Assembly (NCBI RefSeq): GCF_000424445.1
Contig: NZ_KE384190.1
Span: 3,597 to 67,596, forward strand
Origin: Oribacterium sp. NK2B42
GTDB taxonomy: Bacteria; Bacillota; Clostridia; Lachnospirales; Lachnospiraceae
DNA: 64,000 nt
Direction: 5' to 3'
Of this stretch, positions 56,626 to 64,000 are shown piece after piece; the first letter of the stretch is position 1, and each line of letters begins with the position of its first letter. Below the pieces are notes generated by a model that was not told the origin of the DNA, ran no database searches, and worked only from the letters and a program-made list of their open reading frames with translations. Made by a program: the position numbers and the translations under genes.

Positions 56626-56752
56626 TTATAGTTGAACCTCTTTTTTCTTCTCTTTATCTTTTTGCTTTTCTTCAATCTCCAGGAATCTGTCGATGTCCTG
56701 TTTTGCGATCTGGTACACATAGGAATACCTCCTTCGAATCGGATACAATAGA
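56626..56752 (-). pseudogene. C-terminal scrap of a lost gene
   Basis: A minus-strand frame without a start reads RRRYSYVYQIAKQDIDRFLE and IEEKQKDKEKKKEVQL to TAA 56626, then the terminator. An alternative start ATG in another frame gives no sensible protein. The origin of the fragment is unknown. Confidence 0.45.
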
Positions 56753-56791
56753 ATCTATTATTGTTATCGGTTTATCGTTATACCAGCACAC

Positions 56792-56828
56792 AAAAAAAGC
56801 AGCAGACCATTTATCGGATCTACTGCTT
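56792..56828 (-). terminator. Terminator after the Rpn-type gene
   Basis: Stem AAGCAGTAGA / TCTGCTGCTT on the minus strand with one mismatch, followed by seven T, 25 bases after the stop at 56854. Confidence 0.85.
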
Positions 56829-56853
56829 CATGTGCATATTACGATATTAACTT

Positions 56854-57720
56854 TTACTTCTGAAGCTGTTTGGAAATAATAACTCTATCGCTGTCTGAAA
56901 TGCCTAGATTACTAAAAGCTTGGTCTAACGTAACTGATGTGTTTTGCATCAGAGTCTTAACGCTCTCTGCCAAAGTCTTAATTCTACTTGTTTCAGCACT
57001 CTTTTTAGATTCAGCCTCAGCATACTGCTCCGCATATTTCTTTACTGATTCACACACAATATCACGTCCTTTCTCTGTCTCCTTGAAATGATGAACTCCC
57101 GCAGCCAATTCCTTGTAATGCATGTCCTTTGAAGACTTCGCATGAAAATCTTTAATTAGCTTGCCTATCGCATCATTTCCTTTGTACGTTCCATTCACAT
57201 AAATAATATGTGATCCATCGTTCAATGGCTCTCCTGTTTCTAACACTGTTCTGTCAGCTCTATATATCGGATAGCCTTTGCGGAATTTATCATGTTTGTA
57301 GATAAATATTACATATGAGTCCTTAAGGATTTTAAATTTATCGCCTTCCTTTAGCATCCTTGAATCAATCATGGCACTGTGGAATCTAGCACGCCTAACA
57401 TGTGCACCTTCTGAGTCACCCTGTACTTCGATGTCAATTTCCTCGCCATCAACATCGATAGCATGAACATCAAGAGTGATATCTCTGCCACCTACCAACG
57501 GATTCTTAAATTCCTCTTGCCCTTTAACACTGATAACCTCAATGGCACGATTAAAAATAATTCTGAGTACAAGTTGAGTTGCAGGAATATTTTTATCAAA
57601 TACTAATGACATTAAGTCATCATCAAAAAGCGTAAGGTCATCAACAATCTGATTTACTAATTCTTCGTTCTGCCGTTCAATCTGATTATTGTCGCTCTCA
57701 ATTATTTCGTCTTTTTCCAT
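56854..57720 (-). CDS. Rpn family recombination-promoting nuclease (PDDEXK)
   Basis: 288 residues. The start region DLMSLVFDKNIPATQLVLRI is typical, then the PD-(D/E)XK core GGRDITLDVHAIDVDGEEID, IEVQGDSEGAHVRRARFHSA (D...E-x-Q), followed by YVIFIYKHD and GYPIYRADRTV. The C-terminal 90 residues are helical with an Ala/Lys-rich stretch. Rpn proteins promote RecA-independent recombination and are spread as mobile-like genes in Firmicutes. It stands next to the IS66 end but is not part of it. Confidence 0.88.
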   Translation of the reverse strand: MEKDEIIESDNNQIERQNEELVNQIVDDLTLFDDDLMSLVFDKNIPATQLVLRIIFNRAIEVISVKGQEEFKNPLVGGRDITLDVHAIDVDGEEIDIEVQGDSEGAHVRRARFHSAMIDSRMLKEGDKFKILKDSYVIFIYKHDKFRKGYPIYRADRTVLETGEPLNDGSHIIYVNGTYKGNDAIGKLIKDFHAKSSKDMHYKELAAGVHHFKETEKGRDIVCESVKKYAEQYAEAESKKSAETSRIKTLAESVKTLMQNTSVTLDQAFSNLGISDSDRVIISKQLQK

Positions 57721-57808
57721 ACCTACTCCGTCAAGTTAATAATAACACTCTACCACAAGCCATACAATTATCAAAGAGCTGATTTAATGCAATCTTTATA
57801 TGTGCAAA

Positions 57809-58451
57809 GTAAGCGCCAAGTGATAGGGCGGATTCCATCCGCCGCCTTATAGTGAAATAATAGAGGGACATGATGAGTACTATAGTCTCATGTCTTTCTA
57901 AGGTATTCACAGTAGTAGATCATTTTACTACACTGCCGATTCATAGAAGTAGACTATTTTACTCTACTAACGAAGGAGGAATAGTAACACAACTATGAAT
58001 ACAAGAGCCAAAAAGCGCACTGCCGAGGAGTGGCGCCAGATCATCCTCGAAGCACGTAACAGTGGAATGAGTGATTTTGAGTACTGTCGCATAAACACAA
58101 TTCCACCAAGTACATTTTACAGAGCAATCAAGCGATTGCGTAAACTTTCCTGCGACATCCCTTCCGGAGTAGTAACACGTGACGGGACACAACAGGAAGT
58201 TGTACCAATAAATATCTCTGATCTGCCAATAACAAGACCTGATCAGATGAAACCGGTCTCAGGAGTTGTCTGCGACAGTATATCAGGTCACCTTGAGATA
58301 ACAATGCGGATCACTATAGGAGGCAGTACCCTCGAATTATCAAACAATGCAGATCCAACGCTCATTGGTTCAGTATTGAGGATGCTGAACAGCTCATGCT
58401 AGGCGATATTTCCAGCGCAAACAAGATATATCTTGTTACAGGCTACACAGA
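57809..58451 (+). mobile_element. IS66 family element, left part
   Basis: The left end begins GTAAGCGCCAAG (57809), the usual IS66 terminal repeat. tnpA follows whole, tnpB starts in overlap and is cut after 19 codons by RIT element 1. The rest of tnpB is at 61922-62058, cut again by RIT element 2. The tnpC transposase and right end must lie beyond the window. Confidence 0.85.
57995..58402 (+). CDS. tnpA: IS66 accessory protein TnpA
   Basis: 135 residues. The first 60 are a helix-turn-helix: KKRTAEEWRQIILEARNSGM, FEYCRINTIPPSTFYRAIKR. The rest is typical of IS66 TnpA: SGHLEITMRITIGGSTLELS, DPTLIGSVLRML. TnpA is needed, with TnpB and TnpC, for IS66 transposition, probably through DNA binding at the ends. 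ATG 57995 has GGAGGAATAG ahead. It looks intact but the element cannot move, because tnpB is interrupted. Confidence 0.9.
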   Translation: MNTRAKKRTAEEWRQIILEARNSGMSDFEYCRINTIPPSTFYRAIKRLRKLSCDIPSGVVTRDGTQQEVVPINISDLPITRPDQMKPVSGVVCDSISGHLEITMRITIGGSTLELSNNADPTLIGSVLRMLNSSC

Positions 58452-58452
58452 T
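58396..58452 (+). pseudogene. tnpB: IS66 tnpB, 5' fragment
   Basis: Starts in overlap with the tnpA stop and reads MLGDISSANKIYLVTGYTD, the conserved start of TnpB, up to the insertion of RIT element 1. The open frame continues only into element DNA (YPRRIIIREN) and stops. Confidence 0.88.
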
Positions 58453-58532
58453 TATCCGAGAAGAATTATTATTCGAGAAAATTTTAGTAAAGTCAGTTTC
58501 TACCAGTGTTTTCATTAATTCTTCTCGGATAA
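58452..58532. repeat. Left end of RIT 1, inverted copy pair
   Basis: TTATCCGAGAAGAATT (58452-58467) and its exact complement (58517-58532) enclose 49 bases. The inner copy lies 5 bases beyond the ritC stop. RIT element 2 has the same plan at 62059-62151. Confidence 0.8.
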
Positions 58533-58537
58533 TCATT

Positions 58538-59560
58538 CTACTTCCTCTTCAAGAAATCCGGAACATCTTTTTTAGAATCCTTTATTTCAACTTTGTTTCC
58601 GAACCAAGTATCATTCCACTCTTTTAGTTTCTTGTCGACTAAATCTTGTGACATCTCAGCATAAATCTGTGTGGTCTGAACCGATACATGACCTAATATG
58701 TTCTTGATTGTTACTATATCTACTCCGGCTTCCAATAAATGACATGCAGTACTATGCCGCATGGAATGAGGAGGATAACTGTCTTTTAAGAACATAGTCG
58801 GATATTTTTCTTTTGCAATAGTCACATACTTTTTATATATTCCCTCAACGCAAGATATGGTCATCTTTTCGTGTGTTTGACTTGAGAAAACATGTCTTTC
58901 AGGATAACCTCCGATGTGTCTGTGTCTGATATATTTTTGGATTGTTTCTGCCAAAGCCAATGAAATGCCTACTTGTCTGGATTTTGATCCTTTGCCAATC
59001 AACGTAACAGATGCGTTCTTATCATTTATATGGAGCCCATTCACGGTAAAATCACAGACCTCCTGAGCTCTGGCACCTGTTGCATACATAAATGATAGAA
59101 GAACTTTATCTCTCAACCCAGTTTCATATGTTTCATCTGGAAGTGCCAAAAGTGCTTTTATTTCATCTCTTGAGAAAACTGCTCGTATTTTCTTGTCACT
59201 GCGCTTTAGCGGAATCTTTATGACAGCACTTCTGAATACCGAAGCTGCATCAAAATCTCTATTCTGCGCATACTCAGAGAATGCAGAAAGAGCGGATAGA
59301 CGTTGGTTTCTGGTGACAGCCTTACAATTTCTTTCTTTTTCAAGCCAGTTAAAGAATTCTAGCAGAGTATCATAATTCAAATCGGAAAATCTTAAATCAT
59401 CAGCTTTGATCCCTTTTATATCTCGCATAAAACCGAGCAGCAACATAAAACTTTGCTTGTAAGATTCTATCGTGTTAGGACTAAGTCCTCGGCTGTGTGG
59501 CAAGTATATCTCAAAATAATCTTCCAGTAGTGAAATAAATTCAATCTTGCGCCTACTCAT
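58538..59560 (-). CDS. ritC: Tyrosine recombinase RitC of RIT element 1
   Basis: 340 residues. An N-terminal SAM-like DNA-binding domain (about 1-115; LSPNTIESYKQSFMLLLGFM) is followed by the catalytic domain. The active residues are Arg in ATGARAQEVCDF, His-x-x-Arg in HSMRHSTACHLLEAG, His in LGHVSVQTTQ, and the nucleophile Tyr in IYAEMSQ. The start overlaps ritB by 8 bases. Such recombinases cut and join DNA through a Tyr link. The last gene of the operon, ending next to the left terminal repeat. Confidence 0.93.
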   Translation of the reverse strand: MSRRKIEFISLLEDYFEIYLPHSRGLSPNTIESYKQSFMLLLGFMRDIKGIKADDLRFSDLNYDTLLEFFNWLEKERNCKAVTRNQRLSALSAFSEYAQNRDFDAASVFRSAVIKIPLKRSDKKIRAVFSRDEIKALLALPDETYETGLRDKVLLSFMYATGARAQEVCDFTVNGLHINDKNASVTLIGKGSKSRQVGISLALAETIQKYIRHRHIGGYPERHVFSSQTHEKMTISCVEGIYKKYVTIAKEKYPTMFLKDSYPPHSMRHSTACHLLEAGVDIVTIKNILGHVSVQTTQIYAEMSQDLVDKKLKEWNDTWFGNKVEIKDSKKDVPDFLKRK

Positions 59561-60560
59561 AGATGGTTACCTCCGGGAACAATTCTCCAGAATAATCATC
59601 AAACTTTGTAAGCGCATCCTCAAAATAATTACCGCTGTATTTCAAGTACTTTTCAGTTTCATAAAGACTATCATGGCCTAAATATGTTGATAAATATGGA
59701 ACAGATTCGCTAGCTTTTATACCATGACGTTCGTTTTTGTCAAATGATCTTACAACAAACGTATGGCGGAAACAGTGAAGACAAACACCGCGTCCATTTT
59801 TTAAAGGTTTTCCGGTGTTTATTCCGGCCAACCTAATAATACTCCTATAATAGTTTCCAACGTTATCAGTCGAAATATGACTATGCATGTCTTCTGCAGG
59901 AAAAAGATATGCATCAGAATCATTAAGTATTCCCATACCTATGCAATAGCGATAAAGAATCTCAGCCAACTCTTTCCCAAAGGGAACCAGACGTTGTTTG
60001 TATTTTTTTGTAACCTTCAGAATAATAAGGTTCCTGTCAAAATCCAAATCTCCAACTTTAATGTTTACCGCTTCTCCGACACGTAGTCCGCAGCAATACA
60101 GCAGGCGCAGGAGCATCGGCATCTCTTTTTCCACATATTTGTTCTTTCTAAACTTGTAGACAACCATTGAATCAGCAAATGCAAAGATTTTTTCTACATC
60201 CTCGTCAGAATAGAGATAAGGAACATATGTGTCATGCGTCACAAGATTTCTTGGAATGAAGCACTTATAACCTGAGTTAACCAGAAAGATTAGTAACTGT
60301 CTGACATAGTGAACATGCTGGCCGGCAGTATTCAACGAAATACCTTTTCTAACTTCCTTAATCCAGGATTCGATTACCGTTTCTGGTATTTCTTTAACAA
60401 TATGTTTGATCCTACACAGATATTCATCAAATAAAATCATTGTTCTTCGATAATGTCTATATGCCTCTGGACCGAGTTCCGACTTTCTTATAGAAAGGTG
60501 GAGCTTTAGTTCATCACAAAAAACAGAATTGAACTCTGTCATCTCATCACACCTCCCCAT
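59553..60560 (-). CDS. ritB: Tyrosine recombinase RitB of RIT element 1
   Basis: 335 residues. Catalytic Arg in CCGLRVGEAVNI, Lys in the beta-hairpin VTKKYKQRLVPFG, H-x-x-R in HCFRHTFVVRSF, His in YLGHDSLYETEK and Tyr in KYLKYSG. It overlaps ritA by 14 bases and ritC by 8 bases, so the three proteins are made together. All catalytic residues are present. Confidence 0.93.
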   Translation of the reverse strand: MGRCDEMTEFNSVFCDELKLHLSIRKSELGPEAYRHYRRTMILFDEYLCRIKHIVKEIPETVIESWIKEVRKGISLNTAGQHVHYVRQLLIFLVNSGYKCFIPRNLVTHDTYVPYLYSDEDVEKIFAFADSMVVYKFRKNKYVEKEMPMLLRLLYCCGLRVGEAVNIKVGDLDFDRNLIILKVTKKYKQRLVPFGKELAEILYRYCIGMGILNDSDAYLFPAEDMHSHISTDNVGNYYRSIIRLAGINTGKPLKNGRGVCLHCFRHTFVVRSFDKNERHGIKASESVPYLSTYLGHDSLYETEKYLKYSGNYFEDALTKFDDYSGELFPEVTIYE

Positions 60561-61761
60561 TTAGAAATGCGAAAAACTTTCCGGTAGGTAGTGGTGGCAT
60601 CAGACTATATCTTCTGAGACGCTCTATGTCTACTCGGGCATAATGCTTAATAGCACTTTTAGAGCTGTGCCCTAGTACTTTTCTTACAGTCTCATAGCTT
60701 ATCCCATCATTAACCATAGAACTTGCCAAAGAAGATCTTAAGGCATGAGGACCTTTTTTGCGTTTTCCAGTATCAACATTAGCCAGCATGATGTATTTTT
60801 TCAATGCTGCTCTGATGGATGAAGTCGTTATCGGGTTATGCGGAGAATAAACACTTATAAATATGAAATCTGATTTTACTGATGGTCTGGCGGATAAATA
60901 ATCATCAATTGCTGACTTAACATCTCTGATTAACGGAATATGCAGCATGTGTCTTGTCTTTTCCTGGAGGATATCTATGCTGGATCTATTCTCAACATCC
61001 TTTATCTTTAACTTTACAATATCCCCTGAGCGCATTCCCATTCTTGAGGCAAGGAGGATCATTGCATAATCCCGTTTTCCTAGAAGTGTGCTCGTATCTA
61101 TGATTTCTTCTATCCTTCGTATTTCTTCAATAGAATAAACACTTGGAATTACATATGGTTTCCTATAGTGAGGAACTAGTGTTGAATAGTCTGAATTCAC
61201 ACCTTCATAATCATTAAGATATCTTAGGAACAACCTGATCTCACCCCAGAGACCTTGATAAGTTATCTTTATACAGGCTTGGCTTATAGATGCTGGCGAA
61301 AGGTCTGAGAGAGTTTTACAGTCTAGTTTTACCAGCTCATCCAAAAACCATGACACCGCATATCTTTTGAAAATGATGGTGCCCTTTGCATAGCCTTTAT
61401 TGGTAATCCTTGAACAATATCTATCCACTATTTCACCAAAATCATCCGTTAAACAAAAATGTTTACAGCGATCAGTGTGCAAATTTATCCAAGTATTGTT
61501 TAAGATATCGTTCAAACGGTACACTACAGTCCTAAGATTACTATAGTACTGGTTTTTACCATGTTTAGAATAATAATCGTTTAAAAATGCATCCCCTCCT
61601 TTCGCACTATAATAATTGTAGCCGTTTCCTTTTAGCCATTTGAAGATGCTGTTACACTGATACCTATAGCCGGTAACAGTAATAGGTGTACACCCTTGTT
61701 CGCTAAGTCTTTCAAGAAGTGTTGCCCTAAGTTCCTCAAATGAATAGCTCTGCACTTGCAT
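60547..61761 (-). CDS. ritA: Tyrosine recombinase RitA of RIT element 1
   Basis: 404 residues, the largest of the trio. An extended N-terminal part (1-190) precedes the catalytic domain: Arg in SRMGMRSGDIVKL, H-x-x-R in HALRSSLASSMV, His in LGHSSKSAIKH and Tyr in HYARVDI. AAGGAGG stands 10 bases before ATG 61761, and an inverted repeat lies just before it. First gene of the operon. Confidence 0.93.
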   Translation of the reverse strand: MQVQSYSFEELRATLLERLSEQGCTPITVTGYRYQCNSIFKWLKGNGYNYYSAKGGDAFLNDYYSKHGKNQYYSNLRTVVYRLNDILNNTWINLHTDRCKHFCLTDDFGEIVDRYCSRITNKGYAKGTIIFKRYAVSWFLDELVKLDCKTLSDLSPASISQACIKITYQGLWGEIRLFLRYLNDYEGVNSDYSTLVPHYRKPYVIPSVYSIEEIRRIEEIIDTSTLLGKRDYAMILLASRMGMRSGDIVKLKIKDVENRSSIDILQEKTRHMLHIPLIRDVKSAIDDYLSARPSVKSDFIFISVYSPHNPITTSSIRAALKKYIMLANVDTGKRKKGPHALRSSLASSMVNDGISYETVRKVLGHSSKSAIKHYARVDIERLRRYSLMPPLPTGKFFAFLNGEV

Positions 61762-61775
61762 TACAGCAATACCTC

Positions 61776-61799
61776 CTTATTGTAGTTTGATACAATAAG
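61776..61799. promoter_or_regulatory. Inverted repeat next to the ritA ribosome site
   Basis: CTTATTGTA-GTTTGA-TACAATAAG, 9-bp perfect arms, overlaps the AAGGAGG of ritA on the minus strand. It could hide the ribosome site in a hairpin or bind a recombinase to shut the operon. Confidence 0.55.
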
Positions 61800-61868
61800 A
61801 ATAAATGAGCTATCGTTATTCGAGAAGAATCATAAAAGATTCGTAAATCAGCAAATAAAACTAAAATC

Positions 61869-61928
61869 TTCTCGAATAATAATTCTTCTCGGATAATCTG
61901 TGTTATTCCAGTTCTCAAATAACACAGA
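61869..61928. repeat. Right end of RIT 1 and junction dyad
   Basis: Terminal repeat (61869-61896), then TCTGTGTTAT-TCCAGTTCTCAA-ATAACACAGA (61897-61928), a 10-bp inverted pair around 12 bases. This looks like a tyrosine recombinase core site. The left end lacks the extra 18 bases (61904-61921). Confidence 0.75.
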
Positions 61929-62058
61929 CATGAGAAAGAGCATAGATGGACTAATGGCCATAGTCCGCGATGCTTATAACCTTGATCCTTACAGTAATGC
62001 TGTATTCTTGTTCTGTGGCAGACGAGCGGATCGCATAAAGGCCTTACACTACGAAAAG
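61922..62058 (+). pseudogene. tnpB: IS66 tnpB, central fragment
   Basis: Reads TDMRKSIDGLMAIVRDAYNL, DPYSNAVFLFCGRRADRIKA and LHYEK, the core of TnpB, which continues directly from the 5' fragment. At 62059 RIT element 2 begins, so the end of tnpB is out of the window. Confidence 0.9.
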
Positions 62059-62157
62059 TTATCCGCACACTTTTGTTATCCGAAGATATCTGAATAAAAA
62101 CCAGGTAGTTCAAGGATTTTAGGATATTTTAAATAAAAAATGTGCGGATAACAATAC

Positions 62158-63210
62158 TCATCTTAACCCACATTGGCGTGCCAGTTCATCTTCATCATCC
62201 GGCCATTCTTGTTCAACATCTGTTTTTGTGATCACCAAAGAGTCACCCATATTCATGACATCCCGCTTTTGTTCAAGTGATGGGAATGCATAATGATCTT
62301 TTGTTGTCTGAATGTTTGCATGTCCCATTGCCACAGCTATGGCTTCTATTTGAACGCCATCTCGATACAATCCTGTACCTCGAGTGCGCCGAAACATATG
62401 AGGGTATATTGTAGACGGCAAATCTGGATGATTTTCCCTGATTGCATCGCCATATTTCTTGAGTATCCTTTCGACATTACGCTCTGACATACGATGTCTT
62501 TCTCCATGCGAGGTTGTATATATGAATGGAATCCCTTCATTTACTGCACTGCGGCATTCTTGGTCATGAAACTCGGTTAAATATTGCCTGATTAGAGGTA
62601 TTGTCTTTTCAGAAATTGGAACTATTCGTTCCTTGTTACCTTTACCATGAACAAGCAGATGCGGAGTCTCTACTTTGATCTGTACATCTCCTAGATTTAG
62701 ATTAATTAATTCATCAGCTCTGATCATAGTGTCAAATAACACTGACATGATCATTGTATCTCTGGTTCCTGTTTTTGTATTTGGCGGAGCATCCAAAAGA
62801 GCGGCTATGGTTTCCTTGTTCTCAATGATAGGACGAATCACCTTCGGCACTCTCAGAAACGGAACTTCAGATACACTTATCTGTATCTGCTGTATTGAAA
62901 TGTCTTTTGCAGCTGCATATCGTAAATACGTCTTTATGACTGCAAGTCGATTGTTAATGGTGCTTGGTTTTCGTTTCTTTTTATCAAGCAACCAGTTACG
63001 ATACTCAAGTATAAAGTCAAATGTGCAGTCCAAAAAAGTAAACTCTCTTATTGAGATACCGCACTCATCAGTTACATATCTTCGAAAAACAGTAAGCCCA
63101 TCCTTGTACGTTTTGATAGTTTTCTCACTGTCGTGACCCTGAGGCAGATACACATGAAGGAAATCCATGGTCATTGAGAAAAACAAATTCTTACCAAGTG
63201 TTCTCTTCAT
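62158..63210 (-). CDS. ritC: Tyrosine recombinase RitC of RIT element 2
   Basis: 350 residues. Catalytic Arg in TMIRADELINLN, Lys in GKGNKERIVPI, H-x-x-R in HMFRRTRGTGLYRDG, His in MGHANIQTTKDH and Tyr in HYAFPSLEQ. The N-terminal domain is seen in HDSEKTIKTYKDGLTVFRRY. It overlaps the upstream ritB gene by 4 bases. It has the same length and place as element 1 RitC but only distant sequence similarity by eye. Confidence 0.93.
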   Translation of the reverse strand: MKRTLGKNLFFSMTMDFLHVYLPQGHDSEKTIKTYKDGLTVFRRYVTDECGISIREFTFLDCTFDFILEYRNWLLDKKKRKPSTINNRLAVIKTYLRYAAAKDISIQQIQISVSEVPFLRVPKVIRPIIENKETIAALLDAPPNTKTGTRDTMIMSVLFDTMIRADELINLNLGDVQIKVETPHLLVHGKGNKERIVPISEKTIPLIRQYLTEFHDQECRSAVNEGIPFIYTTSHGERHRMSERNVERILKKYGDAIRENHPDLPSTIYPHMFRRTRGTGLYRDGVQIEAIAVAMGHANIQTTKDHYAFPSLEQKRDVMNMGDSLVITKTDVEQEWPDDEDELARQCGLR

Positions 63211-64000
63211 CTTACTCTCACCTCCGGGATTACTTTGGAGGCGACTGTATCATTCTTATGAATTATTCTGAAGGCCTCCTTGACCTGATGGTAGTAGTAG
63301 AATGTCTCATTGACAGACGTATGGCCAAGCTGTCTGCTGAGATATGGCATCATAACACTGAGATCAACGCCTTCTTCCATCCACTGGTTCATGCGGATTA
63401 CTACATATGTATGACGGAGAGAATGGATTGTAGGAGTTTTTTCGCAAGTTTCAGCATACTTTGTTTTCTTCCAAAACTTATTGAAACGATCACCTATTCC
63501 ACCAGAGATATGCTTGGAAGCATCTAATGCCGGAAATAGCCAAACCGTATTCAGATCCGGTATGTTTAAAAGATAGGTAATGTACTTCTTCAGAAGTTCT
63601 ACCATATCCTCCGAGATATAAATCAGCCTGTCTTTATGTCCCTTTGCACCACGAATAATAATGATACTATTGTCATAGTCGATATCTTCTCTTTTTATGT
63701 TGAGTGCTTCATTTCTTCTAAGCCCCGTGGTCAGGATCAGTCTGAACAGGATTTTGTATTCATTCGATAACCGAATAACATGAGGCCAATTCTTTTGCGG
63801 AAAATAACTATCTATAACCGAAAACAATTCAGTTATTTCGTTGGCAGAAAGTATGTGTATAATCGGATGGTCTTTAACGTATCTCTCATCAGGTATGTAT
63901 GCAGCATGCCCAATACCGTTCATAAATATCGAAAGCTGTCGTAACACACTTATACGGGCACTTCTACTGGTTCTTCCTTCAGTTGTTCTTCTTTGCATCC
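63207..64000 (-). CDS. ritB: Tyrosine recombinase RitB of RIT element 2, cut by window edge
   Basis: At least 263 residues; the start lies beyond the right edge, since about 75 residues of the N-terminal domain are missing compared with RitB of element 1. Catalytic Arg in TGLRRNEALNIK, Lys in GAKGHKDRLIYIS, H-x-x-R in HSLRHTYVVIRM, His in LGHTSVNET and Tyr in FYYYHQV. An ATG at 63998 is only an internal Met. Confidence 0.9.
   Translation of the reverse strand, partial: MQRRTTEGRTSRSARISVLRQLSIFMNGIGHAAYIPDERYVKDHPIIHILSANEITELFSVIDSYFPQKNWPHVIRLSNEYKILFRLILTTGLRRNEALNIKREDIDYDNSIIIIRGAKGHKDRLIYISEDMVELLKKYITYLLNIPDLNTVWLFPALDASKHISGGIGDRFNKFWKKTKYAETCEKTPTIHSLRHTYVVIRMNQWMEEGVDLSVMMPYLSRQLGHTSVNETFYYYHQVKEAFRIIHKNDTVASKVIPEVRVR

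Larger units (their letters stand above)
58452..61896 (-). mobile_element. RIT element 1 (three tyrosine recombinases)
   Basis: 3445 bp inserted into tnpB codon 19. The ends carry inverted repeats of 28 bp (58452-58479 and 61869-61896), beginning TTATCCGAGAAGAATTATTA; with the flanking ACACAGA the perfect match is 35 bp. The three overlapping recombinase genes and paired ends match Recombinase-in-Trio elements. ACACAGA is found on both sides of the insert (58445-58451 and 61922-61928), and joining them restores the tnpB frame G-Y-T-D-M-R-K. Confidence 0.92.
62059..64000 (-). mobile_element. RIT element 2, partial
   Basis: Starts TTATCCGCACAC at 62059, right after tnpB codons for LHYEK. An inverted copy TGTGCGGATAA is at 62141-62151, 7 bases beyond the ritC stop, the same plan as in element 1. 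Two recombinase genes are seen; ritA and the right end lie beyond 64000. The recombinases differ from those of element 1, so it is a separate lineage. Confidence 0.85.

Overview
The window looks like a chromosome segment of a low-to-mid GC Firmicute, most likely a gut or rumen Lachnospiraceae of the Butyrivibrio/Pseudobutyrivibrio type. The reasons are a Cas12a of the Lachnospiraceae type, many RAYT/REP-like palindromes, MerR-controlled beta-glucoside PTS genes, IS66 and RIT elements, and strong AGGAGG ribosome sites. Almost every gene is on the minus strand. There are no rRNA or tRNA genes and no CRISPR array inside the window. The base composition is patchy: the NRPS block (24.7-32.4 kb) and the sugar block (38-42 kb) are clearly richer in G+C than their surroundings.

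Layout from left to right. 0.1-5.1 kb: a type V-A CRISPR-cas operon (cas12a, cas4, cas1, cas2) whose effector looks intact but whose cas1 has lost its middle. 5.4-11.6 kb: a compact three-gene operon (unknown 543-aa protein, HerA-type ATPase with a glycine zipper, and a nuclease-like protein with a glycine zipper), a candidate undescribed defence or conflict system. 11.7-18 kb: a Sel1-repeat protein, then GNAT, macrodomain, a STAS-acyl-CoA ligase fusion and a dicarboxylate symporter with an anti-sigma-kinase-like N-terminus. 18-24.7 kb: palindromes, a dead methyltransferase, a nuclease-like protein, a 20-bp tandem repeat, and a sensor kinase/HD-GYP pair. 24.8-32.4 kb: a two-gene NRPS plus MATE exporter cluster. 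32.7-34.4 kb: VanZ, a chloramphenicol acetyltransferase-like protein and a palindrome-riddled scar.

34.4-37.4 kb: an old-yellow-enzyme/FAD oxidoreductase and its MerR regulator, lying between 50-bp direct repeats. 37.9-43.1 kb: a MerR-PTS-GH1-lamininG-like sugar operon. Both MerR systems show a promoter with a 19-bp spacer. 43-57.7 kb: an accessory region with an HNH remnant, a DUF2325-type protein, a RecG-C-like ATPase, a RecD-like helicase-nuclease split from its N-terminal part by a frame change, NERD and membrane-anchored HNH proteins, an oriT-like hairpin without a relaxase, and an Rpn-type nuclease. 57.8-64 kb: an IS66 element whose tnpB is interrupted twice, each time by an element carrying overlapping tyrosine recombinase genes (RIT, recombinase in trio). 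The first RIT is complete with 35-bp inverted ends; the second runs off the right edge.

How it works together: the left end and the 43-58 kb stretch read as defence and mobile DNA, the 24-43 kb stretch as acquired metabolic cassettes each with its own exporter or regulator, and the right end as a nest of transposons.
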